This document shows, in pieces, positions 24,517 to 31,919 of a DNA stretch of 33,309 bases. The position numbers and the translations under genes were made by a program. Each line of letters opens with the position of its first letter. Within the stretch, counting starts at the first letter, position 1. The notes under the pieces were generated by a model. That model searched no databases, was not told where the DNA came from, and worked only from the letters and a program-made list of their open reading frames with translations. Source of the stretch: Pseudoxanthobacter soli DSM 19599 (GTDB lineage Bacteria > Pseudomonadota > Alphaproteobacteria > Rhizobiales > Segnochrobactraceae); the NCBI GenBank assembly GCA_945898215.1, contig CAMDHY010000042.1, forward strand, positions 1 through 33,309, written 5' to 3'.

Positions 24517-26769
24517 ATGTCGACCACCGTTCCGCGTGCGGACCGCAGCATCGTCCGCAAGACCGTCTCAGGGCTTCGGGCCGCCGCGAGCGCCGCGGTT
24601 CTCGCCGCCGCCGTCGCCACTGGCACGCCGGCTTCCGCCTCCGACATCCCCTCGCTCGGCGTGCATCTCTCGGGCGTCCGCGACTACGCCACCCAGCACC
24701 CGTTCCTCGATCGCTACAAGACAGCCCGCGACTGGGCGATCCACGACCCGAACGGCGCCTTCGCCGTGTTCGACCCGAGCCTGAAGCTCGATAAGGACGG
24801 CTGGCCGACTGAGGTGCCCGCCGGCCGCCAGCTGATCACGGCGCTGGGCGTCGACCCGACCGACGACGGCATCACCGACCGCTACGTCGTGCTGTTCGAC
24901 GGCGAAGGCACCCTCGAGTACTTCGGCGCCACGGTGATCGAAGACCGCCCGGGTCGCCACCGCATCGAGATGAACACGGACGAGGGCGAGGGGTTCGCCA
25001 ACCTGTTCGTGCTGATCGCCCGCACTCAGCGCGGCGATCCCATCCGCAACATCCGCGTCGTCCGCGAGGACCAGCTGAAGGCCTTCGAGGCCGGCGAGAT
25101 CTTCAACCCGGCCTTCCTCGCCCGGCTGAAGGACTTCACCCTGCTGCGCTTCATGGACTGGATGGGGACGAACGATTCGGTCGTCACCACCCCCGACACC
25201 CGCCGTCGCGTCACCGACGCCTCGTGGACGAACGAGAACGTCTGGGAATCGAGCCGGCGTGCCGGCGTGCCGATCGAGATCGTCGTCGAACTCGCCAACC
25301 GCGTCGGCGCGGATGCCTGGATCAACGTGCCCCACGGCGCCGACGACGCCCTGGTGCGCGAGTACGCGGAGATCGTCCGCGACCGGCTCGACCCGCGCCT
25401 GAAGGTGTTCGTTGAGTACTCGAACGAGGTGTGGAACTTCGGCTTCGGCCAGGCGCAGGAGACGTTCGACGCGGCGCAGGCGCGCTGGAGCGAGGCGTTC
25501 GCCCGCCGCTGCACCGGCAACCCCGATCGCGGCACCGCCTGGATGCAGCTCTACGGCACCCGCGCCGCCGAGGTGATGGACATCTTCTCCGACGCCTTCG
25601 GCCGAGAGGCGAAGCGGCGCCTGGTGCGGGTGGCGGCGACGCAGACCGCCTTCCTCGGCCTCGAGCAGGCGGTGCTCGAGGCGTCGCTCGCCGTTTGCGA
25701 GGGCAAGCCGGCGCCGAAGGCGAGCTTCGACGCCTATGCCGTCACCGGCTACTTCGAGGGCGGTCTCTACGCCGACGGCAACATCTCGTTCATCGACAAC
25801 GTGCCGGAGGTCCGCCGCTTCGCCCGCCAGGGCGAGGCGGGGCTCGCCAAGGCCTTCCGCCAGATGGACAAGGGCGACCTGTTCCCGACGCAGGAAGGCT
25901 TCATCTCGCTCGAAGACCCCTCCGACGACCGTGTCACCACCGGCCTGCGCGGCCTGTTTGCCTACCACGCCGACGTCGCCCGCGAGAACGGCCTCGAGCT
26001 CGTCGCCTACGAAGGCGGGCCGCACCTGTTTTCCTCGTTCGAGACGACGCGCGACCTCACCGACTTCTTCGCCAAGCTCAACCGCGACAAGCGGATGGGC
26101 GATCTCGTGACGAAGATGCTCGACCTCTTCAAGGACGCCGGCGGCACCCGCTTCGCCTACTTCGCCGACGTCGAGCCCTACACGGAGTTCGGCTTCTGGG
26201 GCGCACTCGAAAGCGTCTACCAGAAGCGCTCGGCGAAGTTCGACGCGATCACCGCCTGGAGCCGCGACAACACGATCCCCGACCGTGACCGCCGCGACCC
26301 CGGCGCCTTCGTCGACGGCGCGTTCTTCGCCGGCGGCAGCAAGGCCGACAGCCGTACCTTCGGGCCGGGCAACGACCGCGCCAGCGGCGGCAAGGGCGAC
26401 GACGTCTTCGACGGCGGACCAGGGTCCGACATCCTGGACGGTGGCCCGGGCAAGGACACGCTCACCGGCGGCGCCGGCCCGGACCGCTTCCGCATCGCCA
26501 CGCAGAAGGAAGCGGGTGACACCATCACCGACTTCGAGGCGATCGACCGCATCGTCCTGCCGGCCGCCGGCTGGCGGGGGCTGGAGGCGGGCGAGTTCCG
26601 CGTCGTCGCCGGTCCGGCCGCCACCTCCATCGGGCCGACCTTCCTGTTCGACGCCGCGACCCGCCGCCTGAGCTTCGATCGGGACGGCACGGGATCGAAG
26701 AAGCCGGTGCCCGTCGCGACGCTGACCGGGGCGACCTCGATCAAGGTTGCCAACATCGAAGTGGAGTGA
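24517..26769 (+). CDS. Secreted clan GH-A-like hydrolase with C-terminal RTX calcium-binding repeats
   Basis: A 750-residue protein. Residues 1-42 form a long Sec or Tat-like signal peptide (RSIVRK, hydrophobic AASAAVLAAAVATGTPASAS, cleavage after ASA). The central 180-580 region looks like a TIM barrel: RFMDWMGTNDS, then FVEYSNEVWNFGF with the Asn-Glu pair typical of the clan GH-A acid/base (Glu304), and LVAYEGGPHLFSS with Glu499 as a likely nucleophile. Residues 607-665 hold four glycine/aspartate nonapeptides (GGKGDDVFD, GGPGSDILD, GGPGKDTLT, GGAGPDRFR) that bind calcium, followed by a serralysin-like C-terminal beta domain. The substrate is unknown, probably a polysaccharide. The ATG at 24517 has AAGGGGAG upstream. 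RTX proteins usually leave by type I secretion without a signal peptide, so the combination is odd. A strong terminator follows. Confidence 0.85.
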   Translation: MSTTVPRADRSIVRKTVSGLRAAASAAVLAAAVATGTPASASDIPSLGVHLSGVRDYATQHPFLDRYKTARDWAIHDPNGAFAVFDPSLKLDKDGWPTEVPAGRQLITALGVDPTDDGITDRYVVLFDGEGTLEYFGATVIEDRPGRHRIEMNTDEGEGFANLFVLIARTQRGDPIRNIRVVREDQLKAFEAGEIFNPAFLARLKDFTLLRFMDWMGTNDSVVTTPDTRRRVTDASWTNENVWESSRRAGVPIEIVVELANRVGADAWINVPHGADDALVREYAEIVRDRLDPRLKVFVEYSNEVWNFGFGQAQETFDAAQARWSEAFARRCTGNPDRGTAWMQLYGTRAAEVMDIFSDAFGREAKRRLVRVAATQTAFLGLEQAVLEASLAVCEGKPAPKASFDAYAVTGYFEGGLYADGNISFIDNVPEVRRFARQGEAGLAKAFRQMDKGDLFPTQEGFISLEDPSDDRVTTGLRGLFAYHADVARENGLELVAYEGGPHLFSSFETTRDLTDFFAKLNRDKRMGDLVTKMLDLFKDAGGTRFAYFADVEPYTEFGFWGALESVYQKRSAKFDAITAWSRDNTIPDRDRRDPGAFVDGAFFAGGSKADSRTFGPGNDRASGGKGDDVFDGGPGSDILDGGPGKDTLTGGAGPDRFRIATQKEAGDTITDFEAIDRIVLPAAGWRGLEAGEFRVVAGPAATSIGPTFLFDAATRRLSFDRDGTGSKKPVPVATLTGATSIKVANIEVE

Positions 26770-26799
26770 GCGGAGAGAGGACTGAAGCCAGTGGAATAC

Positions 26800-26827
26800 G
26801 GGGCCGGCGAGGTCGTTCGCCGGCCCC
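26800..26827 (+). terminator. Intrinsic terminator after the RTX hydrolase gene
   Basis: GGGGCCGGCGA (26800-26810) and TCGCCGGCCCC (26817-26827) form a perfect 11-bp stem with a six-base loop, 30 bp after the stop. The following CCTTGG is a poor T-run, but the stem is very stable. Confidence 0.7.
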
Positions 26828-26842
26828 CTTGGCATTGAAGGG

Positions 26843-26858
26843 GGCATCGATCGATGCC
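26843..26858. promoter_or_regulatory. 16-bp perfect palindrome, likely vapBC operator
   Basis: GGCATCGA-TCGATGCC is a perfect palindrome 31 bp before the vapB start. It lies between a TTGAAG (26835-26840) and a CATTCT (26858-26863), which could be a weak -35/-10 pair with a 17-base spacer. VapB-VapC complexes usually repress their own promoter through such inverted repeats. Confidence 0.55.
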
Positions 26859-26889
26859 ATTCTGCGTGCCTACCGTGTGAGGTTGCGCC

Positions 26890-27087
26890 ATGCGAACCAC
26901 GATCGCCCTCGACGACGAGCAAGTCGCACGGGCACAGGCACTGACCGGGTTGACCGAGAAGTCGGCGCTGGTCCGCGAAGCCCTTAAGGCGCTGATCGAA
27001 CGGGAAAGCGCCCGCCGTCTCGCCCGGCTGGGCGCCAGTGAACCCGACCTCGTCGCCGTGCCGCGGCGGCGAACGGCTGAACAGTGA
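26890..27087 (+). CDS. vapB: VapB-type antitoxin
   Basis: A 65-residue protein. MRTTIALDDEQVARAQALTG followed by EKSALVREALKALIERESAR is the ribbon-helix-helix DNA-binding fold of type II antitoxins: one strand and two helices. The C-terminal tail (ASEPDLVAVPRRRTAEQ) is the short flexible part that should wrap and inhibit the toxin. The stop codon overlaps the toxin start (GTGA, 27084-27087), the usual coupling in VapBC operons. A 16-bp palindrome 31 bp upstream is a likely self-regulation site. The ATG at 26890 has GAGG upstream. The sequence family differs from the frameshifted antitoxin remnant at 23605. Confidence 0.92.
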   Translation: MRTTIALDDEQVARAQALTGLTEKSALVREALKALIERESARRLARLGASEPDLVAVPRRRTAEQ

Positions 27088-27449
27088 TCCTCGTCGACAC
27101 GTCCGTCTGGATCGACCATCTCCGGCAAAATGAGGTGGAACTGGCGGGGCTTCTCGATCTGGGGCGGGTCCTGACGCATCCGTTCGTCATCGGCGAGATT
27201 GCGCTCGGCCATCTTCGACAGCCCGCGAGGATCCTTCGAGACCTCGGCGACTTGCCGAAGGCGGTGATGGCGACCGACGCCGAGGTTCTCACCTTCATCT
27301 CGGCGCAGTCTCTCGCCGGCACCGGCATCGGCTACGTCGATGCCCACATTCTCGCTGCGCTCCGTCTGACGCCCGGTGCTGCCCTGTGGACACGGGACCG
27401 CCGGCTTTCCAAGCTGGCGAAGGACCTCGGATGCGCCGCCTTGCACTGA
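27084..27449 (+). CDS. vapC: VapC-type PIN-domain ribonuclease toxin
   Basis: A 121-residue PIN-domain protein. The acidic metal-binding residues of the family are all present: Asp5 in VDTSVWIDHL, Glu38 in IGEIALG, Asp86 in YVDAHILAA, and Asp105 in WTRDRRL. VapC toxins are Mg-dependent endoribonucleases that cut tRNA or rRNA and slow growth when the antitoxin is degraded. The GTG at 27084 overlaps the vapB stop, which fixes the start. The length is usual for the family and nothing suggests decay, so this pair should be active. The target RNA cannot be predicted from sequence. Confidence 0.94.
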   Translation: MILVDTSVWIDHLRQNEVELAGLLDLGRVLTHPFVIGEIALGHLRQPARILRDLGDLPKAVMATDAEVLTFISAQSLAGTGIGYVDAHILAALRLTPGAALWTRDRRLSKLAKDLGCAALH

Positions 27450-27574
27450 CGTGCACGCGTGGCGTGGCGACACCGTCACACAGGTTGGACGCCACCCTTG
27501 CCCGGCACCGGCTGCGGGTGCACCTTGCGCGGCCGAACGTCATCGACGGCCGCCACCAACAACGACCGAGCGCC

Positions 27575-28732
27575 ATGAACCCGCTGTTTGCTTCCCTGCC
27601 GACGACCATCTTCGAGGAGATGTCGCAACTCGCCCGCGCCCACGGCGCCATCAATCTCGGCCAGGGCTTTCCGGACGATCCGGGCCCGGAGGACGTGCGG
27701 CGCAAGGCGGCCGAGGCGGTCGTCGACGGCTACAACCAGTACCCGTCGATGATGGGCATCCCGGAGCTCCGGCGCGCCATCGCCGAGCACTACCGCCATC
27801 ACCAGGGCCTCGACATCGACGCCGACACGGAGTGCATGGTGACGTCGGGCGCCACTGAGGCGCTCGCCGCGTCCATCCTCGGCCTCGTCGCACCGGGCGA
27901 CGAGGTAGTGCTGTTCGAGCCGGCCTACGACGCCTACCTGCCGCTCGTCCGCCAGGCGGGTGGCATCCCGCGGCTGGTCAAGCTGTCGCCGCCGGACTGG
28001 CGCTTCGACCCGGCGGCGCTCGCCGCCGTGATCTCGCCGAAGACCAAGCTCCTCGTCATCAACAACCCCCTCAATCCCGCCGGCGCCGTCTGGCCGCGCG
28101 AGGACCTCGAGGCGCTCGCCAAGGCGATCGAGGGGACGGACGCGATCGTCGTCTCCGACGAGGTCTGGGAACACGTCATCTTCGACGGCCGCCCGCACGT
28201 CACCGTGCTGTCGGTGCCGGGACTGCGCGAGCGATCGGTGAAGATCGGCTCGGCCGGCAAGATCTTCTCGCTGACGGGCTGGAAAGTCGGCCTCGTCGTC
28301 GCGGCCCCGCCCATCCTGCGCGTCGTCGCCAAGGCGCACCAGTTCCTCGCCTTCACCACGGCACCCAACCTGCAGACGGCGGTCGCCTACGGCCTCGGCA
28401 AGGACGACGCCTACTTCGTCGACATGCGGGCGCGGCTGCAGGGGCAGCGGGACTATTTCTCGGCTGGGCTGAAGGCGGCTGGCTTTACCGTGCTGCCGTC
28501 GGCCGGAACCTATTTCGTTTGCGTCGACCTCAAGCCGCTCGGGCTGTCCGACGACGCCGCCTTCTGCAAGCGGCTCGTCGCCGAGGCGAAGGTGGCAGCG
28601 ATCCCGGTGTCGGCGTTCTATTCCGGCGACGCTGTCCGCCACGTCGTCCGCTTCTGCTTCGCCAAGAACGAGGCGACGCTGGACGAGGCGATCGCCCGGC
28701 TGGTGCGGGCGGCGCCGGCGCTCGCCGCCTGA
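27575..28732 (+). CDS. PLP-dependent class I/II aminotransferase (methionine/aromatic type)
   Basis: A 385-residue fold-type I aminotransferase. Signs are INLGQGFPDDPGP near the start, the substrate/cofactor segment YNQYPSMMGIPELRRAIAEH, NNPLNPAGAVW, VVSDEVWEHVIFDG with the cofactor-contacting Asp, and the Schiff-base Lys229 in GSAGKIFSLTGWKVG. The pattern is that of the group containing methionine aminotransferase YbdL and kynurenine-oxoglutarate transaminases, so methionine or an aromatic amino acid is a reasonable guess. The ATG at 27575 is chosen because homology begins right there; the upstream open frame overlaps vapC. No good ribosome site is visible. It converges with the prepilin peptidase gene 14 bp away. 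Confidence 0.92.
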   Translation: MNPLFASLPTTIFEEMSQLARAHGAINLGQGFPDDPGPEDVRRKAAEAVVDGYNQYPSMMGIPELRRAIAEHYRHHQGLDIDADTECMVTSGATEALAASILGLVAPGDEVVLFEPAYDAYLPLVRQAGGIPRLVKLSPPDWRFDPAALAAVISPKTKLLVINNPLNPAGAVWPREDLEALAKAIEGTDAIVVSDEVWEHVIFDGRPHVTVLSVPGLRERSVKIGSAGKIFSLTGWKVGLVVAAPPILRVVAKAHQFLAFTTAPNLQTAVAYGLGKDDAYFVDMRARLQGQRDYFSAGLKAAGFTVLPSAGTYFVCVDLKPLGLSDDAAFCKRLVAEAKVAAIPVSAFYSGDAVRHVVRFCFAKNEATLDEAIARLVRAAPALAA

Positions 28733-28746
28733 TCCGCGCGGTCGGC

Positions 28747-29409
28747 TCAGCCGAGGAAGGGGATCGGCAGCCCGGCGACGCGGAGTGCCCAGACGAACCA
28801 GGCGGCCGGCGCCAGGAAGGCTCCGAGCGGGATCCAGGCGGCGCCATCGAGGCGTCGTCGTGCCGCGAGCGAAGCGACGACGGTGACGAGCAACGCGACG
28901 AGGACGGCGACGAACAGCGCCGTCGGGAGGTCGGGCCAGACGAGCCACGGGGCGAGGGCCCCGGCGAGCTTGATGTCGCCGAAGCCGAGGCCCTCGATCC
29001 CACGCGCACGTCGGTAGAAGTTCCGCACCGCGAGCAACGTCCCGGCGGCGATCGCGCCGCGCGCGAGACCATCGATGGCGCCGAAGACAGGTCCCGCCCA
29101 GGCCGGCGTGGCGGCGGCCGTTCCGAACACCAGCGCTGGCGTCAGCGGCAGGTCGGACGGCGGAGCGACGAAAGCCGCCCACGCGAGGCCAGCGACGAGC
29201 AGGGCGACGTTCGCCTCATCGGGGATCTCGAAGGTACGCAGGTCGGCGACCACCACCCAGGCGCTCAGGCCGGCGAACACGGCTGCGAACAGGGGTACGC
29301 CGTCAGCCAGCGTGCCTGGGGCGAAACCGGCGGCAAAAACAGCCCAGGTGAGGGCCGCGGCAGAGGCGACCGCGAGCACGTTCGCGGGCAGGGGAGAGCG
29401 GCGGGTCAC
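28747..29409 (-). CDS. Prepilin peptidase (A24 family), catalytic domain only
   Basis: A 220-residue integral membrane aspartic protease with several hydrophobic segments. The two catalytic aspartates are visible: Asp56 in VADLRTFEIPDEAN and Asp145 in GLGFGDIKLAG, the GxGD motif. It would cleave the leader of type IV pilin-like proteins, here probably the type II pseudopilins. The N-terminal methyltransferase domain and its CxxC pairs found in classic GspO/PilD are missing, so in size it resembles the short CpaA/TadV type. The start is a GTG at 29409 with no clear ribosome site and no ATG in reach. It lies 58 bp after gspD on the same strand, suggesting one transcript. Confidence 0.85.
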   Translation of the reverse strand: MTRRSPLPANVLAVASAAALTWAVFAAGFAPGTLADGVPLFAAVFAGLSAWVVVADLRTFEIPDEANVALLVAGLAWAAFVAPPSDLPLTPALVFGTAAATPAWAGPVFGAIDGLARGAIAAGTLLAVRNFYRRARGIEGLGFGDIKLAGALAPWLVWPDLPTALFVAVLVALLVTVVASLAARRRLDGAAWIPLGAFLAPAAWFVWALRVAGLPIPFLG

Positions 29410-29467
29410 GGTCGAGGCGAAAGCGTCGGCCGCGATGCGACGACCGCGATCACGGCAACGCCGGACG

Positions 29468-31726
29468 TCACGGCCGGGCGCCGCCGATCACCTTCAGGCG
29501 CAACTCCTCGGCGATGAGCTGCGCGTCGAGGCTGTCGCGGATGATCTGCGGCTTGATGAAGATGATGAGCTCGGTCCGGTCGGAGCGGTTCGACTGGGTC
29601 GAGACGAAATCGCCGACCACCGGCAGGTCCATGATCACCGGGATGCCCTGCTTGGTGCGCTCGATCTGTTCCTGGATGAGGCCTGCCAGCACCACCGTCT
29701 GACCGTTGGTGACGGAAACGGCGCTCTTCACCCGGCGCTGCGAGATCGTCGGCGTGAGCGAGTCCTCGGTGCCGTTGCGCAGCACGTTGGAGATCTCCTG
29801 TTCGACCTCGAGGTTGACCGTGCCGTTGGCGCTGACGCGCGGCGTGACGCGCAGGATGACGCCGGTGTTCTTGTACTCGACCTCGTTCACCGTCGGCGCA
29901 TCGGGGTCCTGGACGGACTGCGCCGAGCGCGTCGTAACCGGCACCTCGTTGCCGACCTGCAGTGTCGCCACCTGATTGTCGGAGACGACGAGCGAGGGCG
30001 ACGACAGCACCTTCACGTCGGTGACGGTGCGCAGCGCGTCGATGATGGCGCGCGGACTGTTGTTCGGCCCGAGCACGAACTCGAAGTTCGGCGTCGAGCG
30101 CTGCAGCGGCGGCTCGTCGGCCTTGTTGAACAGGCCAATCGAGCCGATGTTGCCCGGCAGGCCGAAGTCCTTGCTCTTCAGGTAGAACTGCACGCCGTAC
30201 TGCAGGTTGCCGCTCAGCGTCACCTCGACGATCGTCGCCTCGATCGCCACCTGCAGCCCGGGACGGTCGATGTCGGCGAGGGCGCGCTCGATGATCTGCC
30301 AGCTGGCGCGGTCGGCATAGATCAGCAGGGAATTGTTGCCGACGTCAGCAGTGATGCGGACGTTGCGCAGCACCGCTTCGCCGGTGCCGCCGCCCGCCGT
30401 CGCATCGGCGCCCGCCGCCAGCGCGTTCGACGAGGCGCCGAAGCCTGTCTCCGAGCCCGTCGGATCGTCGCCTTCCGAGGCACCGGAGCGATCGAAAAGC
30501 GAGGCGGACCGAGACTGCTGCGAGGTCTGCTGGCCGCCCTCGGTGTCTTCCGCCGGCTGCGTCGTCAGGGCGGCGGAACTGACCGAATCGGTCCCGGGGG
30601 CGAGCTGGGCGAGGTCGTCGGCCCCGGCACCCGAGCCGGCGCCGCCGGTGAAGACGGTGTTGAGGATGGTTGCGATCCGACGGGCGTCGCCGTGCTGGAC
30701 CCGGTAGACGCGCAGGCGCGTATTGTCCTCGTCGGCGCGGTCGAGGCGGCGAACCCAGGTCGCCACCTGCTGCACGTACTTGGGCGACTGCGAGATCGCC
30801 AGCACCGCATTGAGGCGGCTCACCGGCTGGAAGCGCACGAGCCCGGCGCCCGGCCCGCCGGAGCCGGCATCCATGATGCGGTTAAGTTCGGCGATCATCA
30901 CCTCGGGCGTCGCGTTGGTGAGCGGGAAGACGCCCACCGACTGGCCGCGCATCCAGTCGACGTCGAAGGCGAGCGCCGTCTCGATCATCGCCCGCCGTTC
31001 CGGCGCGCTGCCCTGGACGAGGAGCAGGTTGCGGCTCGGGTCGACTCGCACGGTGCCGGCGCGGGCGCCGAAGCCCTCGACGAGCTTCATCACGGTATCG
31101 GCCGAGACGTTCTCGAGCGGCAGCACCGTCAGTCCGTAGCCGGGGCTGACGCGGCGGGAGCCGACGTCGACCGAGCCGGAGCCCGCCGCCTCGGAGGCGA
31201 GGACGATCTGGTAGACGTCGCCCTGGCGCGCCACCACGGCGCCGTTCAGCTGCAGCGCGTTCTCGAGCAGCGGCAGGACGTCCTTGCGGGCGATCGGCTT
31301 GGCGGAGGAGAGGCTGATCGTCCCCTCGACCCGCGGATCGACGATGTAGTCGACCTTCAGCACGTCCCCGAGGAGCACCTTCGCCACCGTGGTGACGTCG
31401 GCGTTCTCGAAGTTGAGATCGAAGGCGTCTCCACCCGCCGCGGCGGCTCCGACGCCGGGGGAGATCGCCGGGCGGGCGGCCGTCGAGTCGGTCGAATTGC
31501 TGCCGAGGTAGATCTCGCCCTGCGGCACGCGGCCGTCCCGGCCACTCTGGGCGATGCCGCGGACCGGTTCCTGCTTGCGTGCCGCGAGGTCCATCGACAT
31601 CACGCCGTCGAGGAAGGTCGGCGGTTCCTGGGTGCCGTCCGTGTTCGTACCGGCACAGCCGACGAGGGCTGCCACCATCAACACCGTGGCGGCCAAACCC
31701 CGCCAGTGACTCCAGCCCTTCGACAC
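29468..31726 (-). CDS. gspD: Type II secretion secretin GspD, outer-membrane lipoprotein
   Basis: A 752-residue secretin. A lipoprotein signal precedes Cys24 (LVGC). An N0 domain follows at about 101-180 (FDLNFENADVTTVAKVLLGD), then repeated N1-N3 modules (195-355), a low-complexity Ser/Thr/Gly/Ala insert within N3 (about 360-450), and the secretin core from 455 with VPVTTRSAQ, EVEYKNTGVILRVTPRVSAN and the conserved IPVIMDLPVVGDFVSTQSN. The C-terminus (TELIIFIKPQIIRDS) ends the barrel. The protein forms the ring through which folded proteins leave the cell. The frame is open to 31846, but an ATGATG at 31768-31763 overlaps the -10 of a near-consensus promoter, so it cannot start translation from that promoter; the GTG at 31726, followed at once by the lipoprotein signal, is chosen. 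Confidence 0.93.
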   Translation of the reverse strand: MSKGWSHWRGLAATVLMVAALVGCAGTNTDGTQEPPTFLDGVMSMDLAARKQEPVRGIAQSGRDGRVPQGEIYLGSNSTDSTAARPAISPGVGAAAAGGDAFDLNFENADVTTVAKVLLGDVLKVDYIVDPRVEGTISLSSAKPIARKDVLPLLENALQLNGAVVARQGDVYQIVLASEAAGSGSVDVGSRRVSPGYGLTVLPLENVSADTVMKLVEGFGARAGTVRVDPSRNLLLVQGSAPERRAMIETALAFDVDWMRGQSVGVFPLTNATPEVMIAELNRIMDAGSGGPGAGLVRFQPVSRLNAVLAISQSPKYVQQVATWVRRLDRADEDNTRLRVYRVQHGDARRIATILNTVFTGGAGSGAGADDLAQLAPGTDSVSSAALTTQPAEDTEGGQQTSQQSRSASLFDRSGASEGDDPTGSETGFGASSNALAAGADATAGGGTGEAVLRNVRITADVGNNSLLIYADRASWQIIERALADIDRPGLQVAIEATIVEVTLSGNLQYGVQFYLKSKDFGLPGNIGSIGLFNKADEPPLQRSTPNFEFVLGPNNSPRAIIDALRTVTDVKVLSSPSLVVSDNQVATLQVGNEVPVTTRSAQSVQDPDAPTVNEVEYKNTGVILRVTPRVSANGTVNLEVEQEISNVLRNGTEDSLTPTISQRRVKSAVSVTNGQTVVLAGLIQEQIERTKQGIPVIMDLPVVGDFVSTQSNRSDRTELIIFIKPQIIRDSLDAQLIAEELRLKVIGGARP

Positions 31727-31763
31727 GCCACTACTTTCTCGCCGCCATACTGCGCAGGCAAGC

Positions 31764-31792
31764 ATCATACGGGGCTGAACTTGACACGTCAA
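31764..31792 (-). promoter_or_regulatory. Near-consensus promoter of gspD
   Basis: On the minus strand, TTGACG (31792-31787), a spacer of exactly 17 bases, and TATGAT (31769-31764) each match the sigma-70 consensus at five of six bases. Transcription would start near 31757, about 30 bases before the GTG start. This fixes the gspD start downstream of the ATGATG. Confidence 0.7.
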
Positions 31793-31838
31793 TGTTCTAC
31801 GTGGTAACCAAATCCTTAATACTCGGCATGTCGTCTTG

Positions 31839-31846
31839 TTAACCAT
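31839..31846 (+). promoter_or_regulatory. Possible CtrA half-site between gspD and gspE
   Basis: TTAACCAT is the half-site form bound by the alphaproteobacterial cell-cycle regulator CtrA. It lies in the AT-rich divergent promoter region, 46 bp upstream of the gspD -35 and 73 bp before gspE. An 8-bp match alone is weak evidence. Confidence 0.3.
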
Positions 31847-31919
31847 GACGCGTTTTACTTGAAGAGTTTTCGTTTAGTCGTGATGGAACGGTGAGCGAAG
31901 CCGGAAAGACGCGCGTTCG

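Noticed and set aside
26335-26510. DNA tandem repeat or CRISPR-like array
   Set aside because: The repeated GGC/GAC pattern is the codon-level reflection of four RTX nonapeptides, with no conserved DNA repeat or spacers.
31763-31846. Earlier starts for gspD (frame open to 31846, ATGATG at 31768)
   Set aside because: A near-consensus promoter lies inside this stretch, and no lipoprotein or ribosome-site signal supports the longer forms.
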